A stretch of 64,000 bases of DNA from Pogostemon cablin (Eukaryota > Streptophyta > Magnoliopsida > Lamiales > Lamiaceae): contig CM042965.1 of assembly GCA_023678885.1 (NCBI GenBank), forward strand, positions 33,895,777 to 33,959,776, given 5' to 3'. Below the pieces are notes generated by a model. The model was not told the DNA's origin. It saw only the letters and a program-made list of their open reading frames with translations, and did not search any database. This document shows positions 43,905 to 64,000 of this stretch, piece after piece (within the stretch, counting starts at the first letter, position 1; the number at the start of each line of letters is the position of its first letter). Position numbers and translations under genes: made by a program.

Positions 43905-46752
43905 GCTTTGGATAGACTAAATTATTGGACTTACTTTTCATTTTATCATGTGGGGGGGCTGTCCTAAATAGTGTACGTACCATTACAAGCCCCACCGTTC
44001 TTGAGAATAGGTGGAGAAAATAAATAAGATGATAAGGCTCATGCAGCTTAAATTATAGAAGGGTTCAATGCAGCTTAAATTATGGAGGCTCTGTTTGACT
44101 TTACTTGTAAATGAAAATTCACTGTTTGACTGTACTTGTAATTAATGACCAACTGATTGTACTTGTAATTAATGACCAACTTCCAGCCAAGTTGGAAGAT
44201 ATTTTCATCATTCTCTTTACCACTTGAGTTATGTTTTGACACAATGGCACAACTTTCCTATTCCTATTTAGAGGTGAACAAGCTAATCTAGTGCAGTAGT
44301 GCATCCTCAAACTCGATTCGAGTAATTTTCGTATCGAACTCGGTTTGATTCAGCTGAAAATTTAAGTAATTGAGTTCGAGCAAGGCTCGGCTCGCTAAAC
44401 AATGTGGGTCGAGCTTTCGAGCATAATCAAACAAATTTTTAATTGATTCTATATTATATATAATCCCTCCATCGCACATTAAAATTTACATTAATGTTTT
44501 GCACCTAAATTAATAAATAAAATATTTTAAAGAATAGTAGGGTTTGATTAGTATTTTGGGTAGCGTTAACAAACAAACCCAAAGAAAATTTTCTCTAAAT
44601 ATGTTGGATATCTTCTTAGTTTGGCATCTAAGAGAATGGGCTTTTATGTTGCCATTTTAATTGTGAGTGGGCCAAAATTAATCAAATTTGCTATAATGGG
44701 CTTGCCTTTCTATTCCAAGAAATAGGCCTACTCCAGTTCTTCAATATCTGCTGATGGGCCTTCGATTTATTCATGTGGGCCGAGTAAAAATAATTGAAGG
44801 TGCGCTGAAAGTCTACTTGGAAGGGCTAAAATGCTGGTTGGTCCTACATGGGCCTAGGGTAGGATGGTTGTTTGGGTCGTCCCTCAAATCACCCCAATTT
44901 ACCATTCCATTTGGTGGAGAGGATATTGGCGGGCTGACTATTTGCAAGGCAAGTTAAAAATGGGGTGGTGCGGGTGGGCCTGCAGACTAAACTTCGCTTT
45001 GATGTTATTTTAATATTAATTTTTAAATAATAATCTAAATAAAATTATGAAAATAGATTATTTGAATGGAATACTTGCCTACTTGACTCACAATTAATAA
45101 AAATCAATTTGCCCGCATGTGCAGCTCAACTGATCAAGTAAGAGGACAACTTGCACAATGACCAATGATCAAATCCCACCCGTTATTAAAGAATTTACAT
45201 GTGTGGGTTATACGTGAGTCGAGCCATTTGAAGTACGACACTATGAAAATATGCATGACTCGATTTGCGAAGAGGGTTTTGTGGGATGGTTCAAATAATT
45301 CGTTTCCAAAACAATTTTTCCCGCAGAAAAATGCACGCTTGAAGAATAACAACCATATATGGGTAATTTTGGAATGCACCCCTAAGTTAATAATTTTAGT
45401 GTAGGGTATATTGGTTATTTAAAAAGTTAGTTATTAATTAGAATTTAAAGGTGAAGATTGATTTTCTTAAAATCTAACGGATTAGATCTTACAGGTGCAC
45501 CGGGTGCACCTAGTAAGAGTCCAAACATATTTCAAAATTATTGAGAGAGATCACGATTAATTAATTATTCATTAATTAATTTATTAATTATGACAGTGAC
45601 AAATTAATACAGGATAAGCATTAAGCCCTAAGATAAAAGCCTAAAACAAGGTAAAACCCAATTTCAAGTTTGTTTACAATAAGTCAAAATCCAGAACCCT
45701 TTAAATAAAACATTTTTTAGAAAAGAAACCGATGCATAATGTTGAAATTATTACTTTATCAGCATATTCACACACAATATTTTTTTTTTTAATTAAGTAA
45801 GAAAAAACATTTTAATTAAATACTTTTATCTAAGTATAATTCATATCCGCGACCATCTTAATCGCATGTTTCTTTATAGCTGGTCCTAATTTATGAATGA
45901 TCCATCTTATCCTTATCTCAGTTGTCTATGGCTGGATGTTTTAATGGTTGTGGGGTTCTTTAGTTTCAAGCCTACTTGCATTATAAATGCAAATGAAACT
46001 ATTTAATTTTGGTACAGATAGGTATGTGTACATTATAAATGCAAATGAAACTATTTAATTTTGGAATCATTGTTATATAAATAAAATATGCTTATTCAAG
46101 GTTTTTTTGTTTAAGTTTTATTGAAAGAGTAGAGTATAAGATATGCTCGTACTCAAATGAGAAAGTACAGCACAAAAATATTAAAAACCATACATCAATT
46201 TAAACACCCCTATATCTCCATCTTTCTGCTTATCGGTGGTTAAATTATGATGATTGTGAATCATACTAAAACACCTTCAAATCATATTTTAATTCATCTT
46301 TCATAATATTTAGAAAAACATGATATAATTATAACTACCAACAAACATACCTTATGTATATAAAAATCATATTTCAATAATGAGTCGGTCCTTCTCACAT
46401 AGATACGTGTCTTTAATTTTTGCAGTTTATGAAAAAAACTTATTAAAAATAAAAAATAAATATGGTGAGTGAATTTGTAAGTCTAATATTACTTCATCTT
46501 ATAACCTTTCATCATTCTGATTAAGCGGATGATATTTTTCAGATGCATCAATATTTGATTTGTAGATCAATTAATAGAAAAGAGGTCAGAATCCACTATA
46601 CACTAATGGAAACTCCTTTATTGATCCGGGTTGAGTTACAGTTGGTTGATAGCTCATATTTCATATTAACGGTTTTTTCATGCTATTTGCTAAAATGGCT
46701 AGTTAAAGTCTTGCTTCTTATCGGTGCCTGTTTAGGTATTTTGGAGCAGAAC

Positions 46753-46759
<7 letters not shown>
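43905..46759. other. Upstream region of the RAS-like gene and intergenic DNA
   Basis: No clear TATA box is seen in the first 150 bp upstream of the ATG. A half Stowaway-like end lies near 44463. A short direct repeat (34 bp) occurs at 45979-46012 and 46031-46064. A GTGCACC palindrome-bearing repeat end lies near 45495-45520. The plus-strand frames here have no recognisable domain. Confidence 0.45.

Positions 46760-46805
<46 letters not shown>
46760..46805. repeat. (TA)n microsatellite
   Basis: About 23 TA units. Confidence 0.97.
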
Positions 46806-46806
<1 letters not shown>

Positions 46807-47469
46807 CTCTGAATAGTGCAACTTGATCATACTCGGCTCCGATTCTCTGTCATTTTGAACATCATTTCCTGTATCACACCGTTAGATGGACAACACGTAG
46901 GAGAGAGAAATTATACCCTAAAGTTTAAACCCTAGGCGCAATGGTTGGAATTATTTCCTCTTCTTACGTGTCAATCACTTAGCATGTGGCAGAGAAGATA
47001 ATGCACGAAAATAACGCAGAAGATTTGACGTGATACTTTTATGTGAAGTTTGTTTTTGGTTTTTAAAATTAAGTTTTGCTTTTCAAAATTCATACCTATA
47101 TTTTAAAAAATAGTTCCTATATATACCTTAAATCCAATAATTCTGATCATCACATCCATTTTCTATCCATTACCTCTCCTTGACTAATATTCTTTCTCTT
47201 ATCTCTCAATTTTCTTATATAAATTAACATTTTCATGCACATTAGTTTCACATAAAGTTGAAATTTAATTACCATAACCCAAAAACAAACTTACACCACT
47301 ATTCAATTAAATTTTTCACAACTTAAATTCTAGTTTTATAGTTGTGTAGTGAATTGATTACTCATTATCAGATTGAATATCAAGAAACTATAGGAATGAA
47401 AGTCAGTACTGTATTGATCTATGAATAAAATACGGAAGAAGATTGCACAGTGGTTTTTAGTGGTTTAGC

Positions 47470-47560
47470 ACATATGGTTTTTTAATTTCAATTTGATAAT
47501 TAGCAACACAACAATTGGCGCCGTTTGTGGGAAATTCATCACAGCCAGAGGTCCATTCCA
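47470..47560 (+). other. Possible retrotransposon LTR end and primer site
   Basis: AACACAACA followed by ATTGGCGCCGTTTGTGGGAA resembles an LTR end and primer-binding site of plant Ty3 elements. I find no matching LTR start, internal genes or partner LTR, so this is at most a remnant. Confidence 0.35.
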
Positions 47561-47939
47561 GCCTTCATTGCTGTTGACACTCCTCACCGGATTACAAGGC
47601 ACAAGCTATCTTCGGCTTTCCGAATCGTTGCCGCCATCGTCCACTGCTCTCTTCATCTTCATATCCCGAAATTTTAAAATAAATTTTTTATTAAAATATC
47701 AAATTATAATAAATGTTTCATCTTTAATTATTAATGATTGGGGAACACAAATAATCTTATATCAACTCCGGTGTTGACATATTTCGCATGAATCAATGTT
47801 AAAGCATGTAATGATAATGTTGAGAGAGACTAGGGTGGAACCAGTCCCATGAATATTTCATGGAACCGGATCTAAATCACACCCGTATGAAATCTCGCGG
47901 ATCTTAAATCACGTGAACTGCTCCTTTAATGATATGTAG

Positions 47940-48370
47940 AATCGTGAATTTCTCTCTCATCGAGAAAAAAGTAGATGCTCAAGAAATTGAAAGTCGATGC
48001 ATCCCTCAAAAATTGAAAAGTCGATGCGTAGATCCGTCGCTACACCAGTTTTGCCGCCGGTATGCCGTCGACAGCCCTCGACCGCCGAGCCCCACCGCCA
48101 AATCCGCTCGAGCAGCCAGAGATTGCAAACCACGCCGCTGCCTCTCGACGACAACCACGGCCCCGATTTACTCTGCAGTACGCCGCACATCGTCGCTGGA
48201 TCTGTCGTCAACCGCTGCCACTTGCTGCCGTCGCTCAGCCTCCAGTTGCTGTGGCCTTTGCCCCACTGTTGTCGAATGATGCCGCCACTACCATGACCGC
48301 CGCTAGTCACCGCTGTTTTCGAACTCAACTCGCCGTCATTGACGCTGCTTATTAGCTCCCGTCGTCTCAA
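47940..48370. other. GC-rich island of unknown origin
   Basis: Open in several frames on both strands because of its composition (Pro/Arg/Ser-rich on plus, Gly/Arg/Trp-rich on minus). No recognised domain. It could be captured gene sequence or a former 5' exon. The overlapping frames argue against any one being a gene. Confidence 0.3.
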
Positions 48371-48904
48371 GAGACTGCGACGTTGTGGAAGTTTTAAATT
48401 GACTTTTTCTCTCTCTCTCCATCTCTATATGTATGAGTCGTAATCGTGGTTTGTAAACTTTACTTAAAGCATTTTACAAAAAGTAACTCATTTGAGTTTC
48501 CAATAGAGATTTAGTACACAATAATTCATACCCTCTCCTGAGTTTATCTGATTCTTCATATATACTGCAAACAATTACCTAAGTTACTATCTTTCTCGTG
48601 GAATGGGGTTCTAGAATTTAATTATTTTTCTTAGTGGATTCCGGCTTACAGATGGAAATCCTGTTGTTAGACAATTTTTTTTTTGGCATTGGTCTTAAAT
48701 TGACGTGTTTTGGAAAATATGAACTTGTGGGAGTCGAAAGTTATACTAACATTAAGTTGTTGTATCTTTTATGTGATGAAAAAATATGTTAATTTCTAAT
48801 TCAGTTTGGTTGGGTGTATTTTTCTGGGTTCTATAATATGAGATTGTTGCGCTTAACCACTTGTGGTATTGAAATTTTATGATGACTAGATCGATTAATC
48901 CATA

Positions 48905-49222
48905 TTTTTAGGAGTAACCTAATTAAGTATAAAAGTAACCCAATTTATTATAAAGAGTAATCTAATTAATTAAAAAAATTAACATTGTTCACTACACATA
49001 ATAGAACATGAATAAATCAATATAAAGGATAATCCAAAAAAAATTTTATAGTAACCTAAATTATTTTTAGGAGTAACCTAATTAAGTATAAAGAGTAACA
49101 CAATTTATTATAAAGAGTTATCTAATTAATAAAAAAAATTAACAGTGTTCACTACACATAACAGAACATGAATAAATCAATATAAAGGATAATCCAAATT
49201 TTTTTTTATAGTAACTTAAATT
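48905..49222. repeat. 159-bp tandem duplication and related AGTAACC repeats
   Basis: The unit starting TTTTTAGGAGTAACCTAATT occurs at 48905-49063 and again at 49064-49222 with a few differences. Shorter AGTAACCTAATTAAT-like units continue to about 49610. Confidence 0.88.
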
Positions 49223-50206
49223 ATTATAAAGAGTAACCTAATTAATAAAAAAGAGTAATCTACAATGTTGTTCACAAATAAAAATATAGTTAAACAAATC
49301 AATATAAGGACCAAATGCTTGCTCATATTAACCCAATGTATTATAAAGAGTAACCCAATTAATAGAAAATATTAATCTAAAAGATGTTGACAAAACAAAA
49401 CAATTATAAACAAATCAACATAAAGAAATTATTCAAAATTCATTATAAAGAGTAATCTAATTAATATAAAAGAGTAATCTAGATAATAGGAAAAAAAATA
49501 ATCTTGATGACAATTAGGACAAAATATATACAAATAAATAATTCACAAAGTTTGGTCATAGTAACCCAAATCAATATAAAGAGTAATCTAATTAATAAAA
49601 AAATAAAACCGAGAAAGTTATGAAAAAAAAAAATCAACATAAAAAATTCCATATAATTAACAAGCAAACAGCCCAACTCTAAATTAAAAGTTATGTACAT
49701 TTTCCACCTTTTTGAGACATCATCCATCTCACCAAGACATAATGCAAGGGTGGTACTTGCTTATTTTTTCTCTCACTTCTCTCCCTTGCAAATGTGTGGC
49801 CTTCCCCCTTCTTAGTTTATCATTTGGAAACCATTTGGCATGTTCTTGCTTCTTTTTAAGTTACACTAATCCCAATATTTCCTAACTTTTGAGTTGTGAT
49901 CCCACAATAATTTGATTCCTTCCACGTGCCTTTCTCTCAAATGTCAACACCGTACCACTGTTAACACTCAACTCTCTCTCTCTCTATGAACACTCAACTC
50001 TCTTTCTCTTTCTCTTTCTCTCTTCATATATAACTTCAATCAAATATCTCATTTTCTCTTAATATGAATAAATTACAGTGACACAACATCACAATTGCAT
50101 GGATCCATAACTCCATGCCATCAACTACAAGAACAAACAATAACATCATACTCACAAACAACTACTCCCGACATCAGCCCAAACAAGACAATCAATCTCA
50201 ACATTC

Positions 50207-50437
50207 ATGGCGGTAGCTTTTGCGAGGGAGGTGGAGTTGGCCCAGACGAGCAGCAGCCGGAGCTGGAGGTCGCAGAATATTCAGAGGTATAGCAGGGCCC
50301 GCCGGATGTCTTCTCCTGAGGAGGAGCTCCGGTGGGCCGCCCTAGAGTGGCTTCCCACGTACGATCGGATGAGAAAAGGGGTGCTGCAGCAAGTGATGAG
50401 TAATGGGAGGGTGGTGCACTCCGAGGTCGATGTCAGA
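50207..50437 (+). pseudogene. Relic first exon of a PDR-type ABCG transporter
   Basis: Reads MAVAFAREVELAQTSSSRSW, then EEELRWAALEWLPTYDRMRK, GVLQQVMSNGRVV and SEVDV. The EEAL(K/R)WAALE-LPTYDR-R-G block and following EVDV are diagnostic of the N-terminal extension of plant full-size ABCG (PDR) transporters. After DVR the frame continues into unrelated sequence to 50626, and no nucleotide-binding or membrane domain follows anywhere in the window. A CT-rich leader and TATATAA (about 50025) precede it, so promoter, leader and exon 1 may have moved together. It is a truncated or captured fragment, not a transporter. Confidence 0.75.
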
Positions 50438-50639
50438 ATGCATCCCTCAGATTCAATCCCTTTGTTTTTACTATCTTGCTCGTCTTCCAATCGTTCCGGC
50501 TGCAGCCGCCGTCGGAGGAATTGGGGCGCTTCTTTCTATATCCAATCCCACAGGCATTGCACATCGACTGAAAGGCAGAGAAAATTGCGAAGAAAGGCAG
50601 AGAGAATTGCGATTAGGTGGAAATGAAATGGAGATTTAG

Positions 50640-51878
50640 GGATGGAATTGAGGAAATCTCCATCGACAGTGAGAGAGAGAAAAATTGGGTCAAAGGAGAG
50701 TGAGGAGAGAGAGTAGGAAATGAGAGTGAAATTTAGGGCGGGGGAGAGCAGGTACCGTTAGGATTAAAGGATAGAAGTGGGTCCATGGGTCAGAACACAT
50801 CACATGGGCATTGACAGGCTCCGTATTTAGAATCCAATTTTAATAAAAGATCCGGTTCCACCTATTCAAAAAAAAAAGCTAGCCTCATTCTAGTCATTGC
50901 CGATAATGTTCTTTTTTCTTAAAAGAAAAAAGTGGCTATTTGTGATTTATTTAATTTTTATGGCTAGCCTTTAAATTGGATAGCAAATTAAAAAAGAAAA
51001 GATTCCAGGTGAGAATATGAAAGAAGTGGTGATTATGTCAATCGAAATTAGCCATACATCTTTCTCATTCAAGACCCTACCAATGCTCAAAATGTAATAA
51101 GTAGTGTCCAATGAATTTTGAAAACTTTTCCATGCTTTTTAAATATTTTATTTTTTTAAATAAATTCAAATAATGTAGTTTTTAGCTCAAAAAATATTCC
51201 ATTACAAAATTACATTACTCACTCACATTATTCATATTATTCACTCACATTTACTTACTCACATTACTCGAATATTTAACTCTAAAAACATTAACTCAAA
51301 ATGATTTGACTCAAATCCTTTAACTCAAAAATACATCACTCGTTCAAATACATTTTCAAGTAAAGGATTTTTCTACTCAATAAACATTTACTAAAAATTA
51401 TTTGACTCAAATATTTTAACTCGCATTACTCAAAAATTACGTTTAATTACTCACTTGAATACATTACTCGAGAAACACTAACTCAAATACTTCACTCGAA
51501 ATTTATTTTTCACTACATCACTTGAATGTATTCTAGTAAAGGGTTTTTTTCGTTAATTCGGGACATAAAAAGATATTCATTGGTTTAAAATTTTTTTTTT
51601 ATAAATCTGATTGGGCACTGGCATGATAATTTCATTAATCAACCGTTGGGAGATCTGCACAACCAACCTTTTAGTCTTTTTACCTTTTGTTTTGGTTTTA
51701 TCTGAAAGCTGGCTGATTCTTTGTTTTTGTGTAGTTGTATTGTTTCCAATTTTGGAGAGAGAAACCAACACTCTTTCACCTCCAATTCGAACCATCATTT
51801 TCTGCTGTTTTTCTCTCTCATGATCACATAATTACCTTCATCATCTGAGTTTTCCTACAACCAATCCTCAAACAACAA
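50640..51878. other. Intergenic, no gene recognised
   Basis: Includes a purine-rich GAGAGA stretch (50670-50740) and many TTACTCACATTACTC-like degenerate repeats at about 51200-51500. The frames at 51577-51823 overlap antisense to each other and lack domains. The last 60 bp probably form the leader of the small-protein gene. Confidence 0.45.
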
Positions 51879-52262
51879 ATGGCTTCTGCTGCTTATTGGA
51901 TTCTCATCCTCTTGTGTGCTTCCAACTTACTCTCAACCTCTGCTTATCAACATTCTCAGATGTTAAACAGCTCCTCCAACAAACTCTCTCTCTCAGATCC
52001 ACAACACCATGGTAAGAAAACAATCCTAACTTCTACTTGAAATCTTATATTCTAATTACTTTCTGAATTATGCATAGAATTGGATTCAAGAAAAGGCGAC
52101 AACATTAACTTCAGCGAAAAGGGACAGAAAGGGAAAGGCTCCTACGGCGGTGCAAACGTTGTTCATCGCAAACCTGGCGATAAGAATGATGCTCTGTTTT
52201 ACAACCCCTGTTTCCTCACTTCTTCCATCATTCTTGCTGTTTCCTGCTTTCTGCTGCTTTGA
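51879..52262 (+). CDS. Small secreted or membrane-anchored protein, 105 aa, unknown
   Basis: Two exons (51879-52011, 52078-52262) with a 66-bp GT..AG intron; a codon split G|AA makes Glu45. Residues 1-22 (MASAAYWILILLCASNLLST) form a signal peptide. The middle is polar and Gly/Lys-rich (GQKGKGSYGGANVVHRK, about residues 61-78). Residues 87-105 (YNPCFLTSSIILAVSCFLLL) are hydrophobic, so it is either a C-terminal membrane anchor or a GPI-attachment signal. The combination of clean splice sites, signal peptide and a stop right after the hydrophobic tail supports a real gene. I do not recognise a named family. It converges on HCT, whose stop codon lies 446 bp further on. Confidence 0.72.
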
Positions 52263-52707
52263 TATGGACTAATATTCTGTAATTTGTTTACTTTGGTTGT
52301 TTTCTTTCTTTTGAGTTTTTGTTTGATTTGATTTGATTTGGGATTGTAATGAGTGTTTTGAATCTGACAAGTACTACTATTTGGGTATGTAAATCATATG
52401 GTTTACACTCTGCATCGATCAATACGGATTCCCTGTTTCACGAACGATCGTGTTTCAATGCTTGTTTCTTTGCACACTAGACCATAATTAAGAAAATGAT
52501 TGTAATACGACGAAACATCATCGTGGAATAGGAATTTGGAGGGGCATTTTTAATTTTGTGTAAACATTCATTAAAAGTAGTTGCAAGAAGTGCATCAGAG
52601 TGCATAATTACAGAGCACGTTTTTTTGGAGTTTTCAATGTTGTCAATGGCGAAACAGACAATGTTGAAAATAAAAGGACACCTAAAGAAGAGGGAAAACG
52701 ACACGCA

Positions 52708-63061
<10,354 letters not shown>

Positions 63062-63235
63062 TTAATGGCTATCAAACTTAATAACCCCAAATGAAAAGGA
63101 AAATGAGGAGGAGGGGGCGGCGGAAGTGGTGGTGGTGGTGGTGGAGGATTAGTTTAAAAGAAAAGAAAGTGGCAAGTATTTAAGGTTGGAATTTCTTACC
63201 TACTGCTCCTAAAGAAGATGACTCGTAACCGGATG

Positions 63236-63246
63236 ACTTTATATAA
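63236..63246 (-). promoter_or_regulatory. HCT: Putative HCT TATA box
   Basis: TTATATAAAG on the minus strand about 190 bp upstream of the ATG. A start site about 30 bp further down would give a leader of roughly 160 nt containing the (GGT/ACC)n triplet run at 63130-63145. Inferred from position only. Confidence 0.5.
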
Positions 63247-63604
63247 CTATACACAAATATTTAGGATTTGGATATGTATGGAAAAATAAATTGTAAATTG
63301 TGAGAAATGGGAAATTAAAATTAGTACTATGGTCCTAATTACCTATTTTGAGCATAACTCATTTTTCTTGAAGAGTTGAATGAGTGGGTGCAGCGGTGTG
63401 GGGAGTGTGGCACGGTGGTTGAATGAATAGGGAGGGGGACCGATTAGCCGGTCCCACTTTTGATCGTTGCATAAAATTAGAGCATTCCATTTCAATTGAT
63501 ATATTTCTCCTTTTCATATATATATAGTCCAAACAAAAATAATTAGTAGTATATTTTTATGGAGTTCAGTTCACATGTAACATCAATAGCAATGCACACT
63601 ATAC

Positions 63605-63905
63605 ATTATTAAGACGAACGCTAACTTGAGATCGTCTTACGTAGTTTTCATACATTATTAAGACGAACACTTACTTGAGACCGTCTTACTTAAAAGCTAC
63701 GTGAGACGGATAAAATGTGATAATTTTTATAATAAAAAGTGATGATTATTTAATTAGTGATAATTCTATTTCATACACAATTTATAATATAAATAAAATT
63801 TGATAATATTTTACAGCGAAAGTTATAATATTTTATAGCGAAAGTGATAACTAATTTAAAAAGTGTAAAATGATCTCACGTGAAATGATCTTACACAAGA
63901 CTTGC
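63605..63905. mobile_element. Decayed GTGAGACGG-type MITE
   Basis: AACTTGAGATCGTCTTACGT and TACTTGAGACCGTCTTACTT occur as a short direct repeat at the left, CACGTGAAATGATCTTACAC at the right. The interior GTGATAATTTTTAT strings resemble 60971-61205. Confidence 0.55.
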
Positions 63906-64000
63906 CCCATTATTAAATGGCAAATTCTAGTAGACTAACATTCAAAACATATAAGTTTATTAATAAAAACATGTACTCTCCCGTATTGTCATAAGAGTTA

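Noticed and set aside
47957..48370. Four overlapping open frames of 97-137 aa
   Set aside because: They arise from GC-rich composition on both strands; no start context, domain or splice structure favours any of them.

Overview
This is a plant nuclear window, AT-rich and dominated by transposable elements. The host is very probably a eudicot of the Lamiales, plausibly Lamiaceae. The evidence is spliced genes with GT..AG introns, Ty1/copia and Athila-like Ty3 LTR retrotransposons with plant tRNA primer sites, CACTA, hAT and Stowaway-type elements, and a shikimate hydroxycinnamoyltransferase (HCT) gene beside a second BAHD acyltransferase that resembles rosmarinic acid synthase. The species assignment is inference.

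Host genes. Three loci look intact. (1) A rosmarinic-acid-synthase/HCT-like BAHD gene lies on the minus strand (exon 1 43497-43904, exon 2 40825-41706; 429 aa). (2) A two-exon gene for a 105-aa secreted or membrane-anchored protein lies on the plus strand (51879-52011 and 52078-52262). (3) HCT lies on the minus strand (exon 1 62639-63046, exon 2 52708-53595; 431 aa). HCT is split by a 9.0-kb intron filled with about ten MITEs. Both BAHD genes have the intron at the same place (after residue 136, phase 0) and the same orientation, so they look like an old tandem pair in phenylpropanoid ester metabolism: HCT on the lignin/chlorogenate route, its neighbour probably on a related ester.

Layout. 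1-944: no gene seen, one 38-bp tandem repeat. 945-14068: a 3'-truncated copia element (minus strand) broken by a 6.1-kb CACTA transposon (2134-8246) carrying a captured SDF2 gene fragment, and by a solo LTR (9345-13288) that itself holds a second solo LTR (9979-11785). 14069-20650: Stowaway MITEs, a possible small transcription unit interrupted by a hAT-like foldback element, and a 2-kb hAT-type element with a perfect 8-bp target duplication. 20655-21690: an inverted partial copy of the 3' end and downstream flank of the RAS-like gene (main copy 37812-41060). 24470-28358: a decayed 5'-truncated copia. 28955-36076: a multimeric TRIM retrotransposon split by a young non-autonomous Athila-like element (29498-35598) with two LTRs in which I found no difference. 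36077-37791: a 5'-truncated copia. 37812-44000: RAS-like gene and its duplicated flank, carrying a tiny TRIM and a 1.9-kb hAT-like insertion. 44000-51800: mostly unassigned, with a relic PDR-type ABC transporter first exon. 51879-63300: small-protein gene and HCT. 63300-64000: MITE remnants.

I saw no rRNA, tRNA or CRISPR locus and no convincing undescribed defence or metabolic system. The most informative structures are the Pack-CACTA/SDF2 capture, the nested TRIM/Athila block with its chimeric Gag-integrase ORF, the paralogous empty sites revealed by the inverted duplication, the MITE-laden HCT intron, and a near-perfect 52-bp-arm hairpin inside that intron.
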